NCBI RefSeq assembly: GCF_014138285.1
Contig: NZ_JACGXN010000004.1
Coordinates: 248,001-312,000 of the forward strand
DNA from: Phyllobacterium myrsinacearum
GTDB lineage: Bacteria > Pseudomonadota > Alphaproteobacteria > Rhizobiales > Rhizobiaceae
DNA: 64,000 bases
Direction: 5' to 3'
Shown here: piece after piece, positions 25,263 to 33,091 of the stretch
How the letters are laid out: the number at the start of each line of letters is the position of its first letter
How positions within the stretch are numbered: the first letter of the stretch is position 1
The notes under the pieces: model-generated
Told to the model about the DNA's origin: nothing
Seen by the model: only the letters and a program-made list of their open reading frames with translations
Databases searched by the model: none
Program-made: the position numbers and the translations under genes

Positions 25263-25703
25263 ATGACGGTTCACCCACGCAAAGCTCTTTACTCGGTGGT
25301 GCTGTTCGCGGTTCTTGGTATCAGCGGATGCATGACCCAGCCTGAACCCTATTCGCCTAACTATCACTATGTCTCCACGGGCACCGCTGCAGCGAATGGC
25401 AATGGCAAGGTGGTAAGGAAGGGATATGACAGGCCGGGCGACATTGCCGAGGGGCGTATACTGGTTCCCGATGCGTGTACGACGCCTGATAACACTGCCG
25501 ATGCGCTCTATCTGCCGCAGGGCTGCGCCAATAATCTCAACCTTCAATTGATGGCGGAGAAGGAGAGCGACCTGTTGCGCGGTCGGGAGATGGGACCGGC
25601 CATGGCTGCCCCTGTGGCCCGGGCGGCCAAGCGCGTCATTGAGGGGGATGATCGAACGGGAAGCAAGCCAACAGAATCCACCACCAATCTTGGCGGGATC
25701 TGA
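25263..25703 (+). CDS. CpaD-like lipoprotein
   Basis: A 146-residue lipoprotein encoded 4 bp after the secretin. A signal of about 25 residues ends in a lipobox (LGISGC). The mature part carries a VVRKGYDRPGDIAEG segment and the LPQGCANNLNLQLMAEKESD and LLRGREMGP region, which resembles the conserved C-terminal part of CpaD (GCAxxxNLxxMxxxPxDLxRxRxxxP) of Tad pili. CpaD/RcpB proteins work with the CpaC/RcpA secretin at the outer membrane. Here it may pilot or stabilise the T3SS pore. The call depends on one motif and on its neighbour. Confidence 0.68.
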   Translation: MTVHPRKALYSVVLFAVLGISGCMTQPEPYSPNYHYVSTGTAAANGNGKVVRKGYDRPGDIAEGRILVPDACTTPDNTADALYLPQGCANNLNLQLMAEKESDLLRGREMGPAMAAPVARAAKRVIEGDDRTGSKPTESTTNLGGI

Positions 25704-25834
25704 GACCCGGAGAAAATTCTGTTCGTCCAAGAGGATTGAAGCGTGGCCGATGTTTGTTCATCGGACGAGACCGTCTGACAAAGTGGATGTCCGCCACCCG
25801 GGAATCAGAACAACTCCGTGTAAAGATACTTGCT

Positions 25835-26629
25835 CTAGCCCGAAGCGATCATGCCGATCGCCTTGGCACGGGAGGCCGGATCCTTGATCGAGATAGCATT
25901 GGCAGCCTGCCGCAGGATAGTTTCCTTGCCTGCGGCCGTCATCTCCGGGACATGGACCGCCCGGGCGTCGTCGGCCCGGCCGGACATGCGCAGAATGACG
26001 GCATAATTGATCAACTGCCTTCTTTCGACCAAGGGTGAAGCAACCACCTCCCGCATTGTGGTGGTGGCCATCGGGAATTTTCCGCCAATGGCCTGTGCCA
26101 ATGCCAGGTTTGTCCGGGTGTCAAGTTTGCCTGGCTCGATGTTGAGTGCCTTGCTGAACGCGGTTTCTGCATTCTCGGTCTGGCCCAATAAAATATACGC
26201 TGTTCCCAGTTTGTTATAAATCCTGCCTGATGGAGCCTGCCCTGCAGCAGCAGTGAGTGAACGAACGGCGCCTTGTGCATCGCCGCTCTGCAATTGAATT
26301 GAGCCCAGTCCGGCCAGCGCCTCGGCGTTGTTGGGGTTTGCGACGAGAACCGTGCGGTAAACTGTTTCGGCGCCCTCGAGATCGTCTACAGCTTCCCTTG
26401 CTTTTGCAAGCCGCAGTTGGATAACCGGATCTGCGGAGGATGTTGCTGCGCGCTCATACAATGCAAGTGCTGTTCCGCTGTCGCCGCGCCGTTCGACATC
26501 CGCTGCAAGCTTCATCAGCCGTGCTTGATCGGTCATTTGCGCTGTCGGCTTTTCAGATGTGGTGTTGCAGCCGGATAGGGCAAGCAATACGCCGCCGTAT
26601 AAAAAAGCATTCGCCCAACGTAGTGCCAT
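25835..26629 (-). CDS. TadD-like TPR lipoprotein
   Basis: A 264-residue lipoprotein from ATG 26629 (GGGGGAG just upstream) with a signal ending in the lipobox LALSGC. The mature part is built of TPR units (MKLAADVERRGDSGTALALY; VLVANPNNAEALAGLGSIQL; IYNKLGTAYILLGQTENAET; LDTRTNLALAQAIGGKFPMA). TadD of Tad systems has this design and helps secretin assembly. The gene converges with the CpaD-like gene and diverges from sctU. Together with the secretin and CpaD-like genes it forms a Tad-type outer-membrane module within the T3SS locus. A general TPR lipoprotein role is possible. Confidence 0.7.
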   Translation of the reverse strand: MALRWANAFLYGGVLLALSGCNTTSEKPTAQMTDQARLMKLAADVERRGDSGTALALYERAATSSADPVIQLRLAKAREAVDDLEGAETVYRTVLVANPNNAEALAGLGSIQLQSGDAQGAVRSLTAAAGQAPSGRIYNKLGTAYILLGQTENAETAFSKALNIEPGKLDTRTNLALAQAIGGKFPMATTTMREVVASPLVERRQLINYAVILRMSGRADDARAVHVPEMTAAGKETILRQAANAISIKDPASRAKAIGMIASG

Positions 26630-26682
26630 GCGACTCCCCCGCGAACATTCACAGGAATTCAATAGCGCATATGAGGGACGTT

Positions 26683-26711
26683 TCACAAGTTTCATAATTC
26701 GTTTTGTGAGT
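26683..26711. promoter_or_regulatory. CACAA/TTGTG inverted element between tadD-like gene and sctU
   Basis: The 129-bp divergent gap contains TTTCACAAG (26681-26689) and TTTTGTGAGT (26702-26711), an inverted pair whose right arm is the complement of ACTCACAA. The same octamer occurs in two other T3SS-linked gaps. The 11-bp spacing seen upstream of sctC1 is not present here. It is a possible operator for both genes. Confidence 0.35.
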
Positions 26712-26758
26712 GGTGGCATTTGTGGCACAAATGGCATACCGAAATGCGGATGTGAGCT

Positions 26759-27796
26759 GTGACTGACACCAGTGAAGAAAAAAACCTGCCAGCATCAGAC
26801 AAGAAAATCGATGATGCGCGTGAAAAAGGACAGGTAGCACACAGCACGGACATGGTATCGGGAGCAACGCTTCTTGGCGGAATCGTATTTCTTTCCAGTA
26901 TATTGGCATCCTTGCAGTTTCGGGCGGAATCTCTGTTCGAGGAATCTGCGCGATTTTACGAGCAGCCATTCGCTGATGTGTTGTATCGTATGACCCGGAT
27001 AGCTATCGGCGGCTTCCTTGAGTCTGTTCTACCGATCCTCATCATCACAATTGCCATCATCATAGTCACAAACGCCGCAATCACCGGCGGATTCGTATTC
27101 TCGACCGATCCCCTGAAGCCGGATTTTAGCCGGATCAGTCCTGCGACGGGATTCAAGCGGATATTCTCTCTGAAAAGCGTTGTGGAGTTTTTCAAGGGAA
27201 TTGTGAAGATACTCTGCCTTGGCGTGGCATTCATCATCGTGTTCCGGTCCGGGCTGGAAGCTTTGTTCCAGTCGCCTTCCTGTGGTGGTGCCTGTACGCA
27301 GGAAACCTTTTGGGCAATGGTTCGTCCGCTGGCCATAACGACGGTCATTGCCTTTCTGATTGTTGGCGCAATTGATGTCCTGCTGCAGCGCTGGCTCTTC
27401 CTGCGTGAAATGCAAATGACCCAGAGCGAGCTCAAACGCGAGCGCAAGGATATCGAAGGTGACCCTGCTGTACAGCGCGAGCGGCTCGCAGAGCGACGTG
27501 CGACAAGTGCAGTCAAGGTCGGTCTCAAACACAGTTCATTGCTCATAATAAGCCGTGATCGTGTCGTTGTAGGTGTGCGCTATGTTGCCGGAGAGACGCC
27601 CGTACCCGTGTTGACCTGTCGTTCTACTCCAGACAATTATCACGTCATGCTCGGCCGCGCTCAGGCTTTGGCTATTCCGATGTATGAGGATGATGAATTG
27701 GCATTGGATCTGGAAACTGCCAGCATCGGCACCCCGGTTCCCGAACGCAGATTCAGTGCGGTTGCCAACTATCTGGTGGCAGCCAAGGTTATTTAA
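26759..27796 (+). CDS. sctU: T3SS export switch protein SctU, autocleavage motif replaced
   Basis: A 345-residue FlhB/SctU-family protein starting with GTG 26759. The N-terminal part (EEKNLPASDKKIDDAREKGQVAHS) and four membrane helices are normal, as is the linker TQSELKRERKDIEGDPAVQR. SctU normally cleaves itself at Asn-Pro-Thr-His, between VVV and a hydrophobic xAVALRY run. Here the matching sequence reads LLIISRDRVVVGVRY: residues 265-268 are Ser-Arg-Asp-Arg. The frame is uninterrupted and the flanking residues align well, so this is a substitution rather than a sequencing slip. Loss of autocleavage would alter substrate switching. It is followed 23 bp later by an L,D-transpeptidase gene. 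Confidence 0.92.
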   Translation: MTDTSEEKNLPASDKKIDDAREKGQVAHSTDMVSGATLLGGIVFLSSILASLQFRAESLFEESARFYEQPFADVLYRMTRIAIGGFLESVLPILIITIAIIIVTNAAITGGFVFSTDPLKPDFSRISPATGFKRIFSLKSVVEFFKGIVKILCLGVAFIIVFRSGLEALFQSPSCGGACTQETFWAMVRPLAITTVIAFLIVGAIDVLLQRWLFLREMQMTQSELKRERKDIEGDPAVQRERLAERRATSAVKVGLKHSSLLIISRDRVVVGVRYVAGETPVPVLTCRSTPDNYHVMLGRAQALAIPMYEDDELALDLETASIGTPVPERRFSAVANYLVAAKVI

Positions 27797-27819
27797 GAAA
27801 AGACAGCCGGAGAACTCCT

Positions 27820-28449
27820 TTGCTATCATTCAGGTATTTTGTGGTTCTTGCCACGCTTGTGTTTTTTGGAAGTGTTCAGCTTTCTTTTGCGCAGGCTAAT
27901 CTGAACTCGGGCGACCGGCCAGGAAACGCGGACATTATTTCGCCCGGATACAGAGATTTTCTGTTTGGCGAATCCGGACAAGCGCATGCCGCCCGGCCAC
28001 ATCAATCTGCCAGAGTGGCAGATCCGAAATACATCACGTATGCGGGCAATGAAGTCGCGGGAACGATTGTAATCGATACGCGAAAGATGTCACTTCTGCT
28101 TGTCCTGGGAGACAGGGCACTACTCTATCCGATTGGTGTCGGCCGCGAAGGGTTTGCCTGGCATGGTGTCGAGCAGGTAAGCCGCAAGGCGAAATGGCCG
28201 AGTTGGACACCGCCCGCCGATATGTTGAAAAGGCGTCCGGATCTGCCCGTATCGATGCCGGGAGGTTCCGACAATCCACTGGGCTCGCGTGCCATTTATC
28301 TTGGTCAGTCGCTCTACCGAATCCACGGAACAAACGAACCGGAAACCATCGGAACGACTTCGTCTTCGGGGTGTTTCCGGATGCTGAACAGTCATGTCAA
28401 TGATCTGTACGATCGCGTCAGAATTGGCGCGAAGGTCGTTGTGATGTAA
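27820..28449 (+). CDS. L,D-transpeptidase (YkuD family)
   Basis: A 209-residue periplasmic enzyme starting at TTG 27820 (GGAG 7 bp upstream), with a signal peptide ending near LSFAQA. The YkuD domain has the active-site signature IHGTNEPETIG followed by SSGCFRM, where the Cys is the nucleophile. Such enzymes make 3-3 cross-links in peptidoglycan or attach proteins to it. Many rhizobial genomes have numerous paralogues, so it may be a housekeeping gene, but its close spacing behind sctU suggests co-transcription and a possible role in fitting the machine through the wall. Confidence 0.86.
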   Translation: MLSFRYFVVLATLVFFGSVQLSFAQANLNSGDRPGNADIISPGYRDFLFGESGQAHAARPHQSARVADPKYITYAGNEVAGTIVIDTRKMSLLLVLGDRALLYPIGVGREGFAWHGVEQVSRKAKWPSWTPPADMLKRRPDLPVSMPGGSDNPLGSRAIYLGQSLYRIHGTNEPETIGTTSSSGCFRMLNSHVNDLYDRVRIGAKVVVM

Positions 28450-28644
28450 CTGGGCGATCACCGCGTCAGTTGCCAGCCGGATTGCGTCTGACCGAACCTG
28501 AAATTTCCTTGCCGCCGCTTCCTGTGGAGAGCTCCTTGAGGCGCTATCCTAACGGATTGATTGTCGCCCCTGATGGCGAGAATTGACATGATCCATGATC
28601 GAAATTTCAAGCACGATAGGCGAGCAATCTTGTATAATTTCCAA

Positions 28645-28666
28645 ATATAGGGTAGGGGGGTATATT
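28645..28666 (+). promoter_or_regulatory. Probable DmeR operator
   Basis: A G-rich tract (GGGTAGGGGGG) flanked by ATATA and TATAT lies directly before the dmeR ATG. CsoR/RcnR-family repressors bind G tracts flanked by AT-rich inverted repeats. The element overlaps the ribosome-binding region, fitting autorepression of dmeRF. Confidence 0.6.
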
Positions 28667-28945
28667 ATGAGCCATACGATCGCAGAAAAAGCCAAACTCA
28701 CCGCGCGGGTTCGCCGTCTCAAAGGGCAAATGGAGGCTGTCGAGCGAGCACTGGAAACCGAGGTGCCGTGCGGGGAGATTCTAAATCTCGTCGCGTCCGT
28801 GCGGGGCGCGGTGAACGGTCTGATGGGGGAGCTCATCGAAGATCATATTCGCATGCACGTGGTCGATCCGGACAAGGACGGGGACGCAGACCGGGCTCAA
28901 GGGGCGGCCGAGCTCATCGATGTTGTAAGGACGTATCTCAAATGA
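28667..28945 (+). CDS. dmeR: DmeR-type metal-sensing repressor (CsoR/RcnR family)
   Basis: A 92-residue all-helical repressor of the DUF156 family. The first helix (KAKLTARVRRLKGQMEAVER) contains the conserved RLKGQ basic patch, and potential metal ligands include an N-terminal His (MSHTI), Cys35 (VPCGEIL) and His60 plus His64 (EDHIRMHVV). This His2/Cys arrangement is typical of Ni/Co-responsive RcnR/DmeR proteins and resembles FrmR, which senses formaldehyde. The dmeF exporter gene overlaps its stop by 4 bp, which supports the metal role. Derepression is expected when Co2+ or Ni2+ is bound. Confidence 0.85.
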   Translation: MSHTIAEKAKLTARVRRLKGQMEAVERALETEVPCGEILNLVASVRGAVNGLMGELIEDHIRMHVVDPDKDGDADRAQGAAELIDVVRTYLK

Positions 28946-29886
28946 CAGATAACCAATTTGAGCATTCAGAGGCCGGGTTGCACAATCACGTGTTCCTGGG
29001 GGATAATCATGCCCGCAATGAACGCCGGACGTGGCTCGTCATTATCCTGACGACCGTGATGATGGCGGCCGAAATCGCCGCAGGAACTATATACGGTTCA
29101 ATGGCATTGGTCGCTGACGGCTGGCATATGTCTACCCATGCGGCTGCCATGCTCATTGCAGCATTGGCCTATCTTTATGCAAGAAGGCATGTCCGCAATC
29201 CGCGTTTTACTTTTGGGACTGGAAAATTCGGCGATTTGGCTGCGTTTGCCAGTGCCGTGGTTCTCGCCCTCATAGCCATATTGATCGGTTGGGAGAGTTT
29301 CGTGCGCTTGGCCAATCCGGTCCCGATCAATTTCCCGCAGGCAATTTCCATCGCTGTGATTGGACTTGCCGTCAATCTGATCTGCGCGTGGCTTTTGCGC
29401 GATGATCATGCGCACCACAGCCACCATGATCATCATCATGATCATCATCATGCTCACGCGCAAGACAACAATCTGCAGGCGGCTTACGTGCATGTGCTTG
29501 CAGACGCGCTCACATCTGTTCTCGCAATCGGAGCACTCACCGCGGGCAGTCTTTATGGGTGGCTCTGGCTTGATCCAGCAATCGGAATTATCGGCGCGCT
29601 TGTCATCGCGAACTGGTCATGGAGCCTCATCCGCAATGCAGGCGGTGTGCTGCTGGACTATGTTCCTCCAAACGAGGATCTGCCGGAAGAAATTCGCTCG
29701 GTCATTGAACAGGAGGGGGATGTAATCACGGACCTGCACGTTTGGCAGCTGGGACCGGGGCATCACGGCGCGATCGTTTCGATTATCAGCGACCACCCGA
29801 AAGCACCATCGTCCTATCGAGCCAGGCTATCCCATATCCATGACCTGTCACACGTAACGGTTGAAGTGGAGCAGAAAGCGGCGTGA
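28942..29886 (+). CDS. dmeF: DmeF-type Co2+/Ni2+ cation diffusion facilitator
   Basis: A 314-residue inner-membrane efflux protein. Six membrane helices are visible; the second holds ADGWHMSTHAAAM, with the paired Asp/His metal site of this CDF subgroup (His at both positions favours Co/Ni rather than Zn), and the fifth region holds HVLADALTSVLAI. Between helices four and five is a His-rich loop with about 16 histidines in DDHAHHSHHDHHHDHHHAHA. A C-terminal cytoplasmic metal-binding domain (ITDLHVWQLGPGHHGA) follows. It is translationally coupled to dmeR. Confidence 0.9.
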   Translation: MTDNQFEHSEAGLHNHVFLGDNHARNERRTWLVIILTTVMMAAEIAAGTIYGSMALVADGWHMSTHAAAMLIAALAYLYARRHVRNPRFTFGTGKFGDLAAFASAVVLALIAILIGWESFVRLANPVPINFPQAISIAVIGLAVNLICAWLLRDDHAHHSHHDHHHDHHHAHAQDNNLQAAYVHVLADALTSVLAIGALTAGSLYGWLWLDPAIGIIGALVIANWSWSLIRNAGGVLLDYVPPNEDLPEEIRSVIEQEGDVITDLHVWQLGPGHHGAIVSIISDHPKAPSSYRARLSHIHDLSHVTVEVEQKAA

Positions 29887-29887
29887 T

Positions 29888-29910
29888 CGACACGGCAGCG
29901 AGCCGTGTCG
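29888..29910. terminator. Bidirectional hairpin between dmeF and ABC operon
   Basis: A perfect 9-bp stem, CGACACGGC with GCCGTGTCG, and a 5-base loop occupy most of the 26-bp gap between two convergent genes. No long T run follows. It is likely a terminator for one or both strands. Confidence 0.6.
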
Positions 29911-29912
29911 GT

Positions 29913-31001
29913 TCAATGCCGAAGGGTTCTGCCGGTCTCGCTGGAGAACAGCTGTACTTTGCTCGTATCAAGCTTGATGCCAATGGTCTCGCCCAAAGCA
30001 ATCTCTGTCTGACCGTCGACATGTATTGCCGTTGAGGTGCCGTCAGCGGTGCTGACGTAGAGATGAGATTCACCGCCAAGCTGTTCGATGTTTTGAACCA
30101 CGCCCTTTATATCTGTGGCATCAGGTGTTCCCAGCGTAACATGGCTCGGGCGAACGCCCAGTGTGACAGGCAGGCCATGTGACACGCGAAAGGTCTCTCG
30201 GCTCACAGATATGCGTTCGCCCGAATTGAACTGAACGAAGGCCTCCCGGCCCTCGGCTGCGTGGATCGTCCCCTGAAAGAAGTTCATCTTGGGCGAGCCG
30301 ATGAACCCTGCGACAAAGATATTGGCGGGATTGTTGTACAGCTCCAGCGGGGCGCCGAACTGTTCAACCTTTCCACTGCGCAGAACTGCAATCTTGTCCG
30401 CCATGGTCATGGCCTCCACCTGGTCGTGGGTGACGTAAATCATGGTATTGCCGAGACGCCTGTGCAATCGGGCGATCTCGCCGCGCATTTCCACGCGCAA
30501 CTCTGCGTCAAGATTGGACAGGGGCTCGTCAAACAGGAATATTTTGGGCTCGCGGACCACGGCGCGACCGATGGCGACACGCTGGCGCTGTCCGCCCGAT
30601 AACTGCCCCGGGCGTCGACCGAGCAATGGCTCGATCTGCAGCATCTTTGCGACTTCCGCGATCTTCTGGGCAATGGCAGCCTTTGGGGTATTGAGGTTCT
30701 CGAGGCCGAAGGAAAGATTCTGGCGGACGGACATGTGCGGATAGAGTGCATAGGACTGGAAGACCATGGCCAGTCCACGATCAGCCGGGGCCACGTCATT
30801 GACCACTTCATCATCAATGGCAATCTCGCCTCCGCTGATCGGTTCAAGACCGGAGATCATTTTAAGCAGGGTGGACTTGCCGCAACCGGAAGGGCCGACA
30901 AAAACACAGAACTCTCCGAAGGCAATATCCAGATCAACACCCTTGATGACCTCAAGGCCTCCATAGGTCTTTCTGACGTTGCGAAGAACAAGTCTCGACA
31001 T
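29913..31001 (-). CDS. Sugar ABC transporter ATP-binding protein (UgpC/MalK type)
   Basis: A 362-residue ATPase with Walker A GPSGCGKST, signature LSGGQRQRVAIGRA, Walker B FLFDEPLSNLDAELR, and the switch His in YVTHDQVEAMTMADK. The C-terminal 120 residues form the MalK-like regulatory domain (LGVRPSHV). It is the last gene of a leftward operon starting with three dehydrogenase genes, the binding protein and two permeases. The substrate is a carbohydrate or polyol by family, but the exact compound cannot be told from the ATPase. Confidence 0.92.
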   Translation of the reverse strand: MSRLVLRNVRKTYGGLEVIKGVDLDIAFGEFCVFVGPSGCGKSTLLKMISGLEPISGGEIAIDDEVVNDVAPADRGLAMVFQSYALYPHMSVRQNLSFGLENLNTPKAAIAQKIAEVAKMLQIEPLLGRRPGQLSGGQRQRVAIGRAVVREPKIFLFDEPLSNLDAELRVEMRGEIARLHRRLGNTMIYVTHDQVEAMTMADKIAVLRSGKVEQFGAPLELYNNPANIFVAGFIGSPKMNFFQGTIHAAEGREAFVQFNSGERISVSRETFRVSHGLPVTLGVRPSHVTLGTPDATDIKGVVQNIEQLGGESHLYVSTADGTSTAIHVDGQTEIALGETIGIKLDTSKVQLFSSETGRTLRH

Positions 31002-31039
31002 TGGCGACTAACTCCAGGGGATCATTTTTGTGCCACGCA

Positions 31040-32092
31040 TCATTTGCCTCCTGTGGAGGCTATGCCGGTCGCGATGTATTTTTGCAGGAATGCGAAGACG
31101 AGCGCGATGGGAACGAGCACCAGCACTGTCATGGCGAGCAGATTGCTCCATTGGGTCGTCAACTGGCCCTGGAACGAGTTGAGCGCGAGTTGCAGCGTGA
31201 ACTTGTCATTCTGCGACAGGACGATGAGGGGCCAGAGAAAATCATTCCAACGCCACATGATGGCAAGAATGGCCAGGACGGCGATTGCCGGTGCACTGAG
31301 CGGCAGGACAATGCGCCAGAAGATTTTCCACTCGCTCGCCTTGTCCATGCGCGCGGCATCTAGAATTTCGTCGGGAATGGTAAGCATATATTGGCGCAGC
31401 AGGAATACGCCGGTTGGTGTTGCAGCGCCGGGAATGATGACGCCCCAGAGGCTGTTCAACATGCCGAGTTCGCGGGTGATCAGAAACAGCGGGACCAGCA
31501 CCACGGTTTGCGGAACCATCAAGGTGCCGACAATCATGGCAAGGACGGTACCCCGTCCGCGGAAATGATACTTCGACAAGGCAAAGGCAGCCATGGAGTT
31601 GACCAGCAGCATGATCAGCGTCGCCATTGTCGTGATGAAAACGCTGTTCCAGAGATAGCGCAGAAAATCAAAACGCTTGAACACGTCGCTGTAATTTTCG
31701 AAGGCGAAATCGATGCGCTCAACGGGCTTTCGGTCGGCAATCGGCACCTTGACGATATCCTTCGGCGCTTCTGGTCTTACCATCTGTGCGACAAGGCCTA
31801 TGCGGCGAACCTGACCAGCCCGCATGCCCGCAAACTCGCCATTGGTGATTTCAAACGCGGGGAGAGGCTTGTCATATCCTTCGATCGCTATTGTTTCCTG
31901 CGCATAGGGTAGAAGCGTCGGTGGAAACCGCTGCAATTCGGCCTCGCTCTTGAAGGAAGACAGCAGCAGCCAGATCACAGGGCCGAACATGATGACAACG
32001 CCGAAGAGCAGGTAGGCATAGGATGCCCAGTCCGTCCAGTGAAGCCGGCCAATCCCGCGGGTGCGCGTCAGGAAGGTCAGAACATTACCCAT
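31040..32092 (-). CDS. Sugar ABC transporter permease (MalG type)
   Basis: A 350-residue inner-membrane permease from ATG 32092, which overlaps the upstream permease by 8 bp; the longer open frame up to 32281 is antisense-like sequence within that gene. Six hydrophobic segments and the EAA-type loop (DEILDAARMDKASEWKIFWRIVLPLS) are clear. A periplasmic insert of about 90 residues after the first helix is longer than usual for MalG proteins. It forms a heterodimer with the MalF-type protein. Confidence 0.9.
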   Translation of the reverse strand: MGNVLTFLTRTRGIGRLHWTDWASYAYLLFGVVIMFGPVIWLLLSSFKSEAELQRFPPTLLPYAQETIAIEGYDKPLPAFEITNGEFAGMRAGQVRRIGLVAQMVRPEAPKDIVKVPIADRKPVERIDFAFENYSDVFKRFDFLRYLWNSVFITTMATLIMLLVNSMAAFALSKYHFRGRGTVLAMIVGTLMVPQTVVLVPLFLITRELGMLNSLWGVIIPGAATPTGVFLLRQYMLTIPDEILDAARMDKASEWKIFWRIVLPLSAPAIAVLAILAIMWRWNDFLWPLIVLSQNDKFTLQLALNSFQGQLTTQWSNLLAMTVLVLVPIALVFAFLQKYIATGIASTGGK

Positions 32093-33053
32093 CGGCTTTG
32101 CTCCTGCTGACCGAGAGCTGAATGAGGGTGAGACCAATGAGGACGACCGCAAGCAGAATAGAAGCCGCAGCAGCCAGCCCGAACAGGCGAGGTGTCCCGG
32201 CAAAACCCGTTTCGTAGATGTACTGGATGATGAATGTCGTCGCCGAGCCCGGACCACCACCGGTAAACGCATAAACTTCATCGAAGGTCTGAACCCCCTT
32301 GATCAGGGCAAGCATCAGCACGACAACCATGGTGGGCATCAGCAGTGGGAGGGTGATCCGCCGGAATGTCCTCAGCGGCGAGGCTGCATCCATGAGAGCT
32401 GCGTCGTAGACATCACGCGGTATGGCCTGCAAGCCAGCGAGCAGGATCAGCGTGTAGAAACCCATATGAGCCCAGATCGACAGGAAGATCGACCAGATGA
32501 ATGCCCAGTTCCGGTCAAGCAGCCAGTTGAACGGCGTAAAGCCAAACGCATCCATTCCGGCATTGAGAAGTCCCTCCCGTTGCAGGATCCATTTCCAGAT
32601 CAGCGCGACAACAACCGGTGATAGAAGGACGGGAAAGAAGAACACGCTGCGGAAGAAGCCACGCGCCCGGATTTTGCCATTCAGAACGATGGCCGTGACG
32701 AGAGACAGGCCGACCATAAACCCGACTTGCAGCGTGACGAACCAGAGCGAGTTGTAAATGGCGCGCCAGAACAGGTCCTGTGCGCACGTATTCGGATCAA
32801 GATGGTTGGCACAGGTGCCGAGCGTTATGAAATTGTCAAAACCGACAAATGTCCTGTCGCTCAGCATCACCTGATCGGTGCCGGTCAATGAATAGACGAC
32901 GTTCAGAATGACAGGCAGAAAAGCGAATATTCCGAAAAGGATGAGATTGGGCAGAAGGAACACCCATGCGATACGCCGCAGTCCCAGCCGCTTTTGGGCA
33001 AAGCGCATGGGTATCTCGATAACGTTCATGATCGCATTCAGCAGGGCGGTCAT
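32085..33053 (-). CDS. Sugar ABC transporter permease (MalF type)
   Basis: A 322-residue permease with six membrane helices and the EAA loop DVYDAALMDAASPLRTFRRI followed by TLPLL. The N-terminal region carries the amphipathic LRRIAWVFLLPNLI start common to UgpA/ThuF proteins. A periplasmic loop contains CANHLDPNTCAQ, a Cys pair that may form a disulfide. It partners with the MalG-type permease encoded downstream. Confidence 0.9.
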   Translation of the reverse strand: MTALLNAIMNVIEIPMRFAQKRLGLRRIAWVFLLPNLILFGIFAFLPVILNVVYSLTGTDQVMLSDRTFVGFDNFITLGTCANHLDPNTCAQDLFWRAIYNSLWFVTLQVGFMVGLSLVTAIVLNGKIRARGFFRSVFFFPVLLSPVVVALIWKWILQREGLLNAGMDAFGFTPFNWLLDRNWAFIWSIFLSIWAHMGFYTLILLAGLQAIPRDVYDAALMDAASPLRTFRRITLPLLMPTMVVVLMLALIKGVQTFDEVYAFTGGGPGSATTFIIQYIYETGFAGTPRLFGLAAAASILLAVVLIGLTLIQLSVSRSKADG

Positions 33054-33091
33054 GAGGCTGATCCCTTCATGGTTGATAGTGCATCAAATGA

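Noticed and set aside
23900-26629. A Tad pilus locus in its own right
   Set aside because: No TadA ATPase, TadB/C, prepilin peptidase or Flp pilin gene is nearby; the genes lie between sctV and sctU.
11455-28449. Possible flagellar rather than T3SS genes
   Set aside because: Secretin-type, SctJ/SctD ring and NolW/NolB order exclude a flagellum; no flagellar rod, hook or motor genes are present.
29400-29462. CATCATGATCAC-like repeats
   Set aside because: They encode the His-rich loop of DmeF and are not a separate repeat element.
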